Shown here piece after piece: positions 37,875-46,290 of a stretch of 64,000 nucleotides of DNA. The notes beneath the pieces were generated by a model. The model was not told the DNA's origin, did not search any database, and saw only the letters and a program-made list of their open reading frames with translations. Source of the DNA: Candidatus Berkiella aquae. GTDB taxonomy: Bacteria > Pseudomonadota > Gammaproteobacteria > Berkiellales > Berkiellaceae. The stretch lies in NCBI RefSeq assembly GCF_001431295.2, contig NZ_LKAJ02000001.1, positions 2,170,001-2,234,000 on the forward strand, read 5' to 3'. The position numbers and the translations under genes are program-made. Position 1 is the first letter of the stretch. Every line of letters starts with the position of its first letter.

Positions 37875-39268
37875 CTAGCCCCCCTTAATTCACTATGCGG
37901 ATCAAATGCATCTCGTACCGCATCTGAAAATATATTAGCGGCTAATACTAATGTAAACATGAAAACAAAGGCTGCTGTTAAACTCCACCAAACAACAGGC
38001 ACGCGGGCCATTTCTAAACGCGCACTATTAATCATGGTCCCCCAGCTATAAGAAGAAGGATCAACGCCTACTCCAACATAAGAAAGGACAGCTTCGGCAA
38101 GCACTAAACCACTAAAGTCAAGGGTTAATGTAATCAATATGATATGAACGACATTGGGTAAAAAATGTTTAAAAATAATCTTAAAATCTTTTACGCCTAA
38201 AGAATGTGCTGCCTTTACATAATCCATTTCGCTGATTTTTAATGTCTCGCCACGTAATAATCGACAAAGTCCTGTCCAACTGGTGATGCCTAGTATGGCA
38301 CACAGCGCTAAAAGCCGAATATCAGATCGCTGCATTGCTGTTGCAAACCAATCACTATGTCTGTCCATGACCAACTGTAATGTCAAAACTGCTGCAGCAA
38401 TCAATAACACACCAGGTATAGAACTTAATGTGGTATAAACATATTGAATAACATCATCTACCCAACCTCTAAAATATCCTGCCATAATGCCAAATAATAT
38501 GGCAAAAGGTAGCATTACCAAGGTGGTGATTGTACCGATAATTAATCCTGTGCGAATACTTTTAAGCGATTGATATAATACATCTTCGCCAACTTGGTTT
38601 GTTCCGAGAATATGGTAGAAAGGAATGAAGGAATAAATGGCAATCAACAAAAAACTTAATACTCCCATTGTCAGGAGTAAAGTGCGCCAAGGAAAAATGG
38701 TTTTCCCTCTGATAACTGCACAAAGCATTTGTTCAAATGAAATACCATGTTTTACGCTGGCGTATAATAACAGCATTATCGACAATACCAGCCAAATAAT
38801 TAAGTTTTGTACTGCAATATTAATTAAGCGTTGACGAATATCACTTAGATGATGCGTCTTATCTTTTAAATGTGTACCAGCATAGGTTAATCGCGGATAA
38901 TCTCTGCTCACTTCTCCTGAAGGGAGTTTCATTGTTTCTTTGGTAAAGGCAAAAATGGCAAAAGGCGCAGAGAAAGATCGCTCTGATTGCATTGAAATGG
39001 GCTTAAGCATCTTATCAAGAACACTGATAATGCTGCCATTTTGTGTGTCTTCACTTTTATTGGGTCGATAATGAATGCTGTCTAGCAATCCGATTAAAAT
39101 ATAGGTAATTAAAATAATTCCTGCTACTAAGTTAAGCGGGCGATAGAAAATTTTTCGCACAAAACCAACTAGTTGGTTTTGTTGATGCGCTCTTATTAGC
39201 AAAATACTACCCATGATTACCAAAAGAAAAATTAGGTAGTCACTAGCGAGCATCACTAGATTCATCAT
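37871..39268 (-). CDS. Peptide ABC permease, DppC/YejE type, enlarged
   Basis: 465 residues, far longer than a usual DppC (~300). The C-terminal 250 residues are the standard binding-protein-dependent transport core, with the EAA motif 'EMDYVKAAHSLGVKDFKIIF' and 'YSWGTMINSAR'. The N-terminal ~200 residues add three extra hydrophobic segments (near 10-25, 45-65 and 155-175) and a soluble loop (about 70-150), so the fold is an extended membrane subunit. It pairs with the DppB-type gene 50 bases upstream. MM at the N-terminus leaves the exact start at 39268 or 39265. Confidence 0.93.
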   Translation of the reverse strand: MMNLVMLASDYLIFLLVIMGSILLIRAHQQNQLVGFVRKIFYRPLNLVAGIILITYILIGLLDSIHYRPNKSEDTQNGSIISVLDKMLKPISMQSERSFSAPFAIFAFTKETMKLPSGEVSRDYPRLTYAGTHLKDKTHHLSDIRQRLINIAVQNLIIWLVLSIMLLLYASVKHGISFEQMLCAVIRGKTIFPWRTLLLTMGVLSFLLIAIYSFIPFYHILGTNQVGEDVLYQSLKSIRTGLIIGTITTLVMLPFAILFGIMAGYFRGWVDDVIQYVYTTLSSIPGVLLIAAAVLTLQLVMDRHSDWFATAMQRSDIRLLALCAILGITSWTGLCRLLRGETLKISEMDYVKAAHSLGVKDFKIIFKHFLPNVVHIILITLTLDFSGLVLAEAVLSYVGVGVDPSSYSWGTMINSARLEMARVPVVWWSLTAAFVFMFTLVLAANIFSDAVRDAFDPHSELRGAR

Positions 39269-39318
39269 TCTGTCCTTTTTCTTTCACTCTCATACTCAAA
39301 CCGATTTGAAAGTATGAA

Positions 39319-40296
39319 CTATTGAAGCCTTATCCTTGGATCAACAAAAGTATATGAAATATCCGTTAATATCAGTCCGATAACATATAATAGAGAGCCT
39401 AAAAACACCATTGAGCGCACAATGGCAAAGTCCTGTTGTTGTATCGCATCGATGGTATAGCTTCCTAAACCGGGGATCCCAAAAAAGGATTCCATCAGCA
39501 AACTCCCCATAAACAGCAAAGGTAATATCGCTACAACCCCAGTTAAAATTGGAATCATCGCATTCTTCAGAACGTGCTTGAATAAAACGACAGATTCACT
39601 GACCCCTTTGGCACGTGCCGTTCTGACATAATCCTTATTCACTTCTTCAATAAATAAGGTCCGATACCATCTCGCACCTGCACCAATACCACCTATGACT
39701 CCGATGAATATGGGCAAAATAATAAATTTCCATAACTGCCATCCAGGCTCGTAGCCTGAAATGGGCACTAACTTTAAAATGGTTGCAAAAAGATACTGTC
39801 CACCAATAATGTAAAATAACCCTGAAATTGACATCATCATGACACATATCACAATTCCTGCCGTATCAAGATAACTATTTTTATAAAAAACCATCAACAG
39901 TGAAATAATGATGTTAACCATTAATCCAAGAATAAGAGTAGGCACCGCAATAGCTAAGCTCGGCCACATTCTTTGAAAGACGTCATAACCGATGTCACGA
40001 CCCGCATCAGAATAATCAAATTGCAGTACAAATAATTTAATCGATTTTTGAAAGAAAATAGTGTCGGTTAATTTTTCAGTACCTTCTTTTGCTTCATTAA
40101 AAAATAAAGGCTTATCATAACCATGTTGTTCCTTCCAAGCATCAACGCTAGCCTTAGTCACATGCTTTTGCCCAAGATGTACTCTTGCCATATCATCAGG
40201 CGTATTCACAACGAAAAATAAACCAAACGTTAATAAATTAACCCCAATTAAGATTGGAATCATATAGAGAATACGTCGTAAAATATATCCAAACAT
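39319..40296 (-). CDS. Peptide ABC permease, DppB/YejB type
   Basis: 325 residues. The N-terminus MFGYILRRILYMIPILIGVN and the EAA motif 'VRTARAKGVSESVVLFKHVLKN' are typical of DppB/OppB permeases, and the end 'ILTDISYTFVDPRIRLQ' is the family terminus. It forms the membrane channel with the DppC-type subunit. It begins 3 bases after the binding-protein gene ends. Confidence 0.95.
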   Translation of the reverse strand: MFGYILRRILYMIPILIGVNLLTFGLFFVVNTPDDMARVHLGQKHVTKASVDAWKEQHGYDKPLFFNEAKEGTEKLTDTIFFQKSIKLFVLQFDYSDAGRDIGYDVFQRMWPSLAIAVPTLILGLMVNIIISLLMVFYKNSYLDTAGIVICVMMMSISGLFYIIGGQYLFATILKLVPISGYEPGWQLWKFIILPIFIGVIGGIGAGARWYRTLFIEEVNKDYVRTARAKGVSESVVLFKHVLKNAMIPILTGVVAILPLLFMGSLLMESFFGIPGLGSYTIDAIQQQDFAIVRSMVFLGSLLYVIGLILTDISYTFVDPRIRLQ

Positions 40297-40299
40297 AAG

Positions 40300-42519
40300 T
40301 TATGGCTGATCCCTCTTGCTTTCTTCCAACACTAAAGGACGATGTGTCTTTTTCCAATAAATAAAAGCAGCTGGCATACAAAGTAACAATAAGATAATCA
40401 ATGAAATGGATAATGGCCAAACAATAGGATGATTCCAGGCTTGGCGATATTGATCGCGCATCGTTGAATCAATCGAAATGTATTTTAAACTATACCTAGC
40501 TATACCATTGGGTTTGGTTAAACCTACCCATTGATGGCGTAATGAGTATAATTTCGGGTGATAGCCCCCAAACCATGGCGCATCTTCTTGTAATATAGTC
40601 TCGAGTTTCGAAATAATTTCTTGACGCTCTATGGTGTTTGGCATTGTCTTCATTTTATTGAATAATTTATCGAATTCAGGATTAGCATAATTGGTGGTGT
40701 TTTCGCCTTCATATTTTACTCGACTATTTTGACTATCGAAGATAAATAAGAAGTTCTCTGGATCAGGATAGTCTGCTGCCCACCCCCAAGAAAATAATTG
40801 AAAATCTCCATTGCCGACTTTACTCTGAAAACGATTATATTGTGTTGCACGAACAATCAGTTCTATCCCTATTTTCTTGAATTGTTTGCGCAGCCATGAC
40901 AATTGCGCCTGTGCTGTTGGACTACCTGATGACGCGACATCTAAGTATAAAATGAGTGGATTTTTTGTCTTGGGGTCGATGCCATTTGGATATCCTGCTT
41001 CAGCTAACAATTTTTTGGCAACTTTAATCGATTTTCTCTCAAAAGAATTATTAGCTGTGTCAATATCATACACTCGTTGATTCACACTTTTTAAATTCTC
41101 TTGATGACCAAAAATACCGGGAGGAACGACACTTTGTGCGATGACACCACTGCCGTTTAAGAAGATATTGACATATTCTTCCATATCCATTGCAATCGCA
41201 ATGGCTTGTCTTAATTTCTTTTTCTTAACGGTATAACCACCTACCGTCTCATCAAGCATGTTAAAGCCCCAATAATAAAGAATAGGCAATACCGATGATG
41301 ATAAACGAACCCCTTTTTGTGTTAATTCATCTGACAACGATACATTACTAAAAGAGGTTGATTGCAATGCTTGATCATAATTATCCGAGGTGACAGCAGA
41401 TTGATCATAATAGCCTTGTAGGTACTTACTCCAAAACGGAATATTTTCTTTTTCTAAGATGAAAACAATTTTATCGAGGAAAGGTAAAGATTTACCTGCC
41501 TTTTTCAATAGACCATTTTGTTCATCATCACTTTCCCCTTCTGATGGGTAAACTTCACCATGAAAATTTGGATTCTTTTCTAAAACCATTTTTAGATTAG
41601 GGTTATTTTCAGTGAGAAGAAACGGGCCTGAACCAACAGGATACCAATCTAGCGATATATTTCTTTTTAGTAATGAATCTTGTGCATAAAATTGAATTGC
41701 TTCCCATGGCATGGGCACAAAGAATGGCATGGCAAGCCAATACTGAAATTGTGGGTATTTACCAATAATTTTAATTTCATATTGATAGCGATCGAGGGCT
41801 TTGACGCCTGAAATATCAAATTGCCGCAAATCAACATATTTGACTTCACCGTCTTTTATTTGGTGATCTTTAAAATAGGTTTGTAATTGTGTGGATAACT
41901 CTTTTAAACCAGCAATATGCGTTTCCATCAATCCTAAAATCGGACTATTCAAACTGGGATCGGCTAATCGTTTAATTTGATAAACATAATCATCAGCCGT
42001 CACCTCCCGAGTACCCACCTGTGCAAAGTCTTGCAAGGTATGCTTATTAGCCACTTGATGGGGTGTTAGATGATGATAAAGAAATTCTCCACTCGCATTT
42101 TTAGCAAAAGCAGGATGTGGTTGATATTGCATTCCCTTCTTAAGGGTTATGCGATAAACGCTATAAGCAACATTGGAATCATTTTCAGTAACGGGATTAC
42201 CATTTTTATCTTGATAGGTTACTTCAGGCATTTCTTGCGCACTCAGCGTGGTGAGCTGATAGGGGCGCTTTAAATAATGATATTGTAAAGGAGGCTCATA
42301 GATTTGAAAGGTGAAAATAGCTTCTTCTGAGGTATAAGAGATAGCAGGATCAAGATGCTTAGGCCTTTCCGTAAAAGCGGTATAAAGCGTATTTTCATTT
42401 TGCTTTTCGTGGGTATAAGGATCGTTCCAAGCGGTATCGTTACAGCCATGTGCCACAAATAAGCTTGTTAACAAAAATAATTTGTACAACTTATATATTC
42501 GTACCATAATGCCTATCAT
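40300..42519 (-). CDS. Peptide ABC substrate-binding protein with C-terminal membrane helix
   Basis: 739 residues (735 from a second ATG at 42507). The N-terminus has a short hydrophobic stretch ending FVAHGC, a degenerate lipobox, so it may be lipidated. The bulk matches SBP family 5 ('YTAFTERPKHLDPAISYTSE' and 'VGSGPFLLTENNPNLKMVLE' are typical). After the binding domain the C-terminus has a clear membrane helix (WPLSISLIILLLLCMPAAF) and a basic/acidic tail, which is unusual for the family. It is first in the six-gene run and divergent from fabI. Confidence 0.9.
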   Translation of the reverse strand: MIGIMVRIYKLYKLFLLTSLFVAHGCNDTAWNDPYTHEKQNENTLYTAFTERPKHLDPAISYTSEEAIFTFQIYEPPLQYHYLKRPYQLTTLSAQEMPEVTYQDKNGNPVTENDSNVAYSVYRITLKKGMQYQPHPAFAKNASGEFLYHHLTPHQVANKHTLQDFAQVGTREVTADDYVYQIKRLADPSLNSPILGLMETHIAGLKELSTQLQTYFKDHQIKDGEVKYVDLRQFDISGVKALDRYQYEIKIIGKYPQFQYWLAMPFFVPMPWEAIQFYAQDSLLKRNISLDWYPVGSGPFLLTENNPNLKMVLEKNPNFHGEVYPSEGESDDEQNGLLKKAGKSLPFLDKIVFILEKENIPFWSKYLQGYYDQSAVTSDNYDQALQSTSFSNVSLSDELTQKGVRLSSSVLPILYYWGFNMLDETVGGYTVKKKKLRQAIAIAMDMEEYVNIFLNGSGVIAQSVVPPGIFGHQENLKSVNQRVYDIDTANNSFERKSIKVAKKLLAEAGYPNGIDPKTKNPLILYLDVASSGSPTAQAQLSWLRKQFKKIGIELIVRATQYNRFQSKVGNGDFQLFSWGWAADYPDPENFLFIFDSQNSRVKYEGENTTNYANPEFDKLFNKMKTMPNTIERQEIISKLETILQEDAPWFGGYHPKLYSLRHQWVGLTKPNGIARYSLKYISIDSTMRDQYRQAWNHPIVWPLSISLIILLLLCMPAAFIYWKKTHRPLVLEESKRDQP

Positions 42520-42603
42520 CGTCCTTGATTGGCGTCTCTACATATCTCAGCATACCAGGTAAAATGCTCACATGACCTCTGGTTTCATTACTAAGGAAAC
42601 AAC

Positions 42604-43389
42604 ATGGGATTTTTAGCAGGTAAGCGCATACTTATTATAGGTCTAATTAGTAATAAATCGATTGCAGCCGGTATTGCAACCGCCATGCAACGTGAAGGCG
42701 CTGAGTTAGCCTTTACCTACCAATCAGAACGTTTCCAAGATCGAATTAAAGAGCTGGCTGCAGAATGGCACTCAAAGCTCTGTATTCCATGCGATGTCGC
42801 AAGTGATGAAGAAATTGCTCATGCTTTTTCCACGCTGGGTGAGCATTGGGATCATATTGATGCGATTGTGCATTCCGTTGCTTATGCACCAGCCGACCAA
42901 CTCAGTGGTCAATATCATGACGTCTTAACGCGTGAAGGCTTTAGAATTGCCCACGACATTAGTTCTTATAGCTTTGGTGCGATTGCAAAAGCAGCGCTCC
43001 CTTTTATGAAAGGCAAAGGATCATTGCTGACGCTCAGCTATTTAGGTGCGGAGCGAGCTATCCCTAGCTATAACGTGATGGGTCTTGCTAAAGCAAGTTT
43101 AGAAGCTAACGTTCGCTATTTAGCAGCGAGTATGGGCCCTATTGGTATACGCGTGAACGGTATTTCTGCAGGGCCTATCAAAACCCTTGCTGCAGCTGGG
43201 ATCAAAGATTTCAAAAAGATGCTGACTCACAACAAAGAAGTAAGTCCACTTAGAAAAAATGTGGATGCGCTTGAAGTAGGAAATGCAGCCGCATTTCTTT
43301 GCTCTGATCTTGCTTCAGGGATCACGGGTGAAATTTTACATGTTGATGCAGGTTTTCATATTGCTGCAATGCCGGAGTTTGGGGAATAG
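42604..43389 (+). CDS. fabI: Enoyl-[acyl-carrier-protein] reductase (NADH) FabI
   Basis: 261 residues. The FabI Tyr-x6-Lys catalytic pair is in '[20 protein letters not shown]', with the preceding Tyr in '[15 protein letters not shown]' and the NAD-binding start '[16 protein letters not shown]'. It catalyses the last reduction of each fatty-acid elongation cycle. AAGGAAA precedes the ATG by 5-6 bases. Divergent from the peptide-transport operon; converges on ppiD across a palindromic repeat. Confidence 0.97.
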   Translation: MGFLAGKRILIIGLISNKSIAAGIATAMQREGAELAFTYQSERFQDRIKELAAEWHSKLCIPCDVASDEEIAHAFSTLGEHWDHIDAIVHSVAYAPADQLSGQYHDVLTREGFRIAHDISSYSFGAIAKAALPFMKGKGSLLTLSYLGAERAIPSYNVMGLAKASLEANVRYLAASMGPIGIRVNGISAGPIKTLAAAGIKDFKKMLTHNKEVSPLRKNVDALEVGNAAAFLCSDLASGITGEILHVDAGFHIAAMPEFGE

Positions 43390-43390
43390 G

Positions 43391-43525
43391 AAAATCCCTC
43401 TGCCCTACGGGTTTCTCCCTTTTACAAAGGGAGATAGTTTGTCGCTTTGCGACGATGAGCGAAGCGAATCAATCGCCCACTTTGTAAAAGGGGGCAGCTT
43501 GTTGCAAAACAAGCTGGGGGATTTT
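43391..43525. repeat. Imperfect palindromic repeat between fabI and ppiD
   Basis: AAAATCCCTC at 43391-43400 and GGGGGATTTT at 43516-43525 bound a 135-base element with further nested arms (CCCTTTTACAAAGGG; ACTTTGTAAAAGGGGG). It fills the gap between the convergent fabI and ppiD genes and could serve as a two-way terminator. This AAATCCC...GGGATTT style is known from dispersed repeats in other bacteria; no target duplication is visible. Confidence 0.65.
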
Positions 43526-43530
43526 AAAGC

Positions 43531-45429
43531 CTACTTTATCTTCACCTTTGCTTCTTTATAAACATAGCTTGCATACAAGGCAAACTCGAGTTCACCCATA
43601 TGTTTAGAAAGTTGCGCTTGATAGGTTTCTTTTTCTTCTTCAGACAGTGACGATGGCTCACCATCTTTAACGGCGGTTACCCACACGAGCGCATAATCCC
43701 CGTTAGGTAATGGAACGGCTTTTATTGAACGTTCTTTTTCACTGTTACGTGGCAAAGTAAAGGCAGCTTGAACAATAGGCTGATGTTGCGTGTCTTTAAC
43801 ATTACGTTTTACATCCTGCTTCTCTTGCCATACGAGATCACCCATGATGGAAGACATTTGTCCTTCATCGGCTTTTTTCAGATCGGCTAATAGCTTTTCT
43901 GCTTTCTCTTTTACTTTCTCATCACTCTCTTTGGCAATTAAAAGTGCTTTGATTGATGCTTTGCTATCTTCCAGCGATTTTTGCTTAGCCGGTGTATACG
44001 AAGCAGCACGAACAACAATATAGTTTTGATCATCCACCTTGATCAGATCACTATTATTTTTGTTTTCTTTAACATTAGCACTCCAAGCTGCTGTAAACAC
44101 TTGTGGGTTTTGCAGTAACGTTTCTTTAGGGCCCTGTGCTTTAGTAAATTCTTCTGTCTTTTGAATAGGCAACTTCAACTTATCATTGGCTTGTGCAAGT
44201 GAATCAGGATAGTCATATGCCAAGCCATTTAATTCATCTGCTAGATTAATAAATTGCTCTTCTGCTGCTTGTCGTTTGTATTGAGCAATCACTTCTTTTT
44301 TAACATCGGCAAAAGGCTTTAGCTTTTCATCCTTTCTCTCTAGAAGTTTGATGATATGAATACCATATTGTGTCTTTAATGGTTCACTCACTTGACCCGT
44401 TTTATCCAAAGCAAAAGCCGCTTTTTCAAAGTCGGGGAACATTTCACCAGGTGTTAGCCATGCTAAATCACCACCCACTTTAGCGCTTTCTTTATCATCT
44501 GAAAATTCTTTGGCTAAGGTTTCGAAAGATTCTCCCGCCTTTAAGCGCTTTTGAATCTCTTCAACTTTAGTGTTTGCTTCTTTGGTTGCTTTCTCATCGG
44601 CATCTTTTGGTAAGGAAATGAGAATATGTGCGATATGAACAGAAGCAGGTTCACTAAAATGAGCTGCATTATCTTGATAATACTGCTGCAACTCTTCATC
44701 GGTCGGTTGGATTTTATCGACCAAGTTTGCTAATGAGAGATGTATGTATTCCAAAGCAAGTGTTTCGTCTGTCATAAACTCGCTTAAGTGATTGTCGTAA
44801 TATTGTTTAATCGCTTCATCGCTCACTTGAGCTGCGTTGACAAAAGGCTCTCTCGCAATCGTCACAAAACGAAAATCTCTCGTTTGGTACATGAATTTAG
44901 CTAAATCTTGAATATCGTTTGCTAACACGAAAGAAGAAGGAATAATGGATTGCTGTAATTGTTCACGAACTAATGCATCTTGCAGCAATTTTCTGAACTC
45001 GGTATCTGTAAAATGATTTTTATTCAAAAACTGAACATACGCTTCTTGTGAAAATTGATCGTCGACTTGCAAAAAGGGTAAGCCACCTAAAGTCGCAAAT
45101 ACGCGCTGTGGGCTTACAGACATTCCCATTTTTTCAGTCGCTTCTAAAAGCGCTTTTTGTTGAATGAGAGAATCAAGCAGTTCTTTTTTAACTTCATTGG
45201 AATCAACGTTACGAAGCTGGGATCCTGTTTGCTGCATAAAACGCTGGTAAACGCCTTCTAATTCGCCACCAAGGATCTTTTGGCCATTTACGGTAGCAAC
45301 GACTTGACTTGCACCGGTGCCTCGATCAAAGACACTTCCAGCACCATAGAGGACAAAAGTTAAACCAACAAGACCAACGATAACCCAGGCAATCCAGCCT
45401 TGCGCCTTGTCCCGCAGAACCTGCATCAT
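43531..45429 (-). CDS. ppiD: Periplasmic folding factor PpiD (parvulin type)
   Basis: 632 residues. An N-terminal membrane anchor (WIAWVIVGLVGLTFVLYGAG), a SurA-like helical region, and a parvulin PPIase domain around residues 255-355 (IHIAHILISLPKDADE; VGGDLAWLTPGEMFPDFEKA; GIHIIKLLERKDE) match PpiD. It helps outer-membrane and secreted proteins fold at the SecYEG exit. It follows hupB and two tRNA genes, as in the standard lon-hupB-ppiD order. MM leaves the start at 45429 or 45426. Confidence 0.95.
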   Translation of the reverse strand: MMQVLRDKAQGWIAWVIVGLVGLTFVLYGAGSVFDRGTGASQVVATVNGQKILGGELEGVYQRFMQQTGSQLRNVDSNEVKKELLDSLIQQKALLEATEKMGMSVSPQRVFATLGGLPFLQVDDQFSQEAYVQFLNKNHFTDTEFRKLLQDALVREQLQQSIIPSSFVLANDIQDLAKFMYQTRDFRFVTIAREPFVNAAQVSDEAIKQYYDNHLSEFMTDETLALEYIHLSLANLVDKIQPTDEELQQYYQDNAAHFSEPASVHIAHILISLPKDADEKATKEANTKVEEIQKRLKAGESFETLAKEFSDDKESAKVGGDLAWLTPGEMFPDFEKAAFALDKTGQVSEPLKTQYGIHIIKLLERKDEKLKPFADVKKEVIAQYKRQAAEEQFINLADELNGLAYDYPDSLAQANDKLKLPIQKTEEFTKAQGPKETLLQNPQVFTAAWSANVKENKNNSDLIKVDDQNYIVVRAASYTPAKQKSLEDSKASIKALLIAKESDEKVKEKAEKLLADLKKADEGQMSSIMGDLVWQEKQDVKRNVKDTQHQPIVQAAFTLPRNSEKERSIKAVPLPNGDYALVWVTAVKDGEPSSLSEEEKETYQAQLSKHMGELEFALYASYVYKEAKVKIK

Positions 45430-45468
45430 GATTTGTATCCCTCAAATTAAGGCGCGCTTTTAAAGAAG

Positions 45469-45545
45469 TGGCGGAGCGGACGGGACTCGAACCCGCGACC
45501 TCCGGCGTGACAGGCCAGCATTCTAACCAACTGAACTACCGCTCC
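45469..45545 (-). tRNA. tRNA-Asp (GTC)
   Basis: 77 bases including the encoded CCA. The acceptor GGAGCGG pairs with CCGCTCC, and the anticodon loop is CTGTCAC with anticodon GTC. It lies between hupB and ppiD, with tRNA-Val 9 bases upstream. Confidence 0.97.
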
Positions 45546-45554
45546 GCATTTTTT

Positions 45555-45630
45555 TGGTGGGTGCTGAGGGGCTCGAACCCCCGACCCTCGCCTTGTAAGG
45601 GCGACGCTCTACCAACTGAGCTAAGCACCC
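45555..45630 (-). tRNA. tRNA-Val (TAC)
   Basis: 76 bases with encoded CCA. The anticodon loop CTTACAA gives anticodon TAC, and the sequence follows the gammaproteobacterial valine tRNA closely (GGGTGCTTAGCTCAGTTGG). It is 9 bases upstream of tRNA-Asp and 24 bases after the hupB stop. Confidence 0.97.
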
Positions 45631-45654
45631 AAAAACTATTCGCGCTATCGCTTT

Positions 45655-45975
45655 TTAGAGTTGCTCTTCTTCAAGAACAACGGTGCCGGAGTTTACAGCA
45701 TCTTTAAGCGCTTTACCAGCCTTAAATACAGGAACATTTGCTGCTTCAATATTAATGGGCTCTCCGGTCTTAGGATTACGGCCTACGCGCGCTGCACGTG
45801 ACTTAACAGAAAACGTACCAAAACCCAATAAAGAAACACCTTTACCACCACGTAATGCGGCAGTAATGGATTCTAAAACGGTATTGAACGCTTTAGTTGC
45901 AGCGGTTTTAGAAATTTCAGCTTGTTCAGCAACAAGCTCGATAATATCCGTTTTGTTAACTGGTACTTTACTCAC
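45655..45975 (-). CDS. hupB: DNA-binding protein HU-beta
   Basis: 106 residues from a GTG start at 45975 (MSKVPVNKTDIIELVAEQA), with AAGGAGG about 7 bases upstream. The HU signature 'GFGTFSVKSRAARVGRNPKT' is present. The protein is longer than E. coli HU-beta (90 residues) by an N-terminal few and a C-terminal acidic 'VVLEEEQL' tail. Nucleoid protein, downstream of lon in the conserved order. Confidence 0.96.
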   Translation of the reverse strand: MSKVPVNKTDIIELVAEQAEISKTAATKAFNTVLESITAALRGGKGVSLLGFGTFSVKSRAARVGRNPKTGEPINIEAANVPVFKAGKALKDAVNSGTVVLEEEQL

Positions 45976-46290
45976 AGGATTACCTCCTTGATGAATCGTT
46001 AAATATAGTTACCAAACAAAAATACTGACAGCGTCATACTTAGCGCCGCCAATAGTCAAAAATTCAGTAACGGCAAATTATCACGCTACCGGTAGATGCA
46101 CAAGGTTTTGCTAAAAATATAAAAATTGATTTTGGAATCCAGCTTTAGATTTTGAAACAGTTAGGGTTCAGGTTGATGGATTGAGTACCCTCTGCGCGAG
46201 CACAAGAGGCAAGGAGCGTTTAAAAAGCTTGATTGGTAGATTGGGTATGGGCGAGGCTCTGGCACTCGCCCAGGTAATCATGCGTATCTG
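45976..46290. other. lon-hupB intergenic region
   Basis: A 315-base gap with no supportable gene. A perfect 7-bp inverted repeat (GGGCGAG at 46249-46255, CTCGCCC at 46265-46271) lies 20 bases after the lon stop and may end lon transcription. The hupB-proximal half is AT-rich and presumably holds a hupB promoter on the minus strand; several hexamer pairs are possible and none is decisive. Confidence 0.5.

Noticed and set aside
45468-45707. Plus-strand ORF across tRNA-Asp and tRNA-Val
   Set aside because: It translates the complements of two tRNAs, giving the well-known artefact peptides (for example TGLEPATSG).
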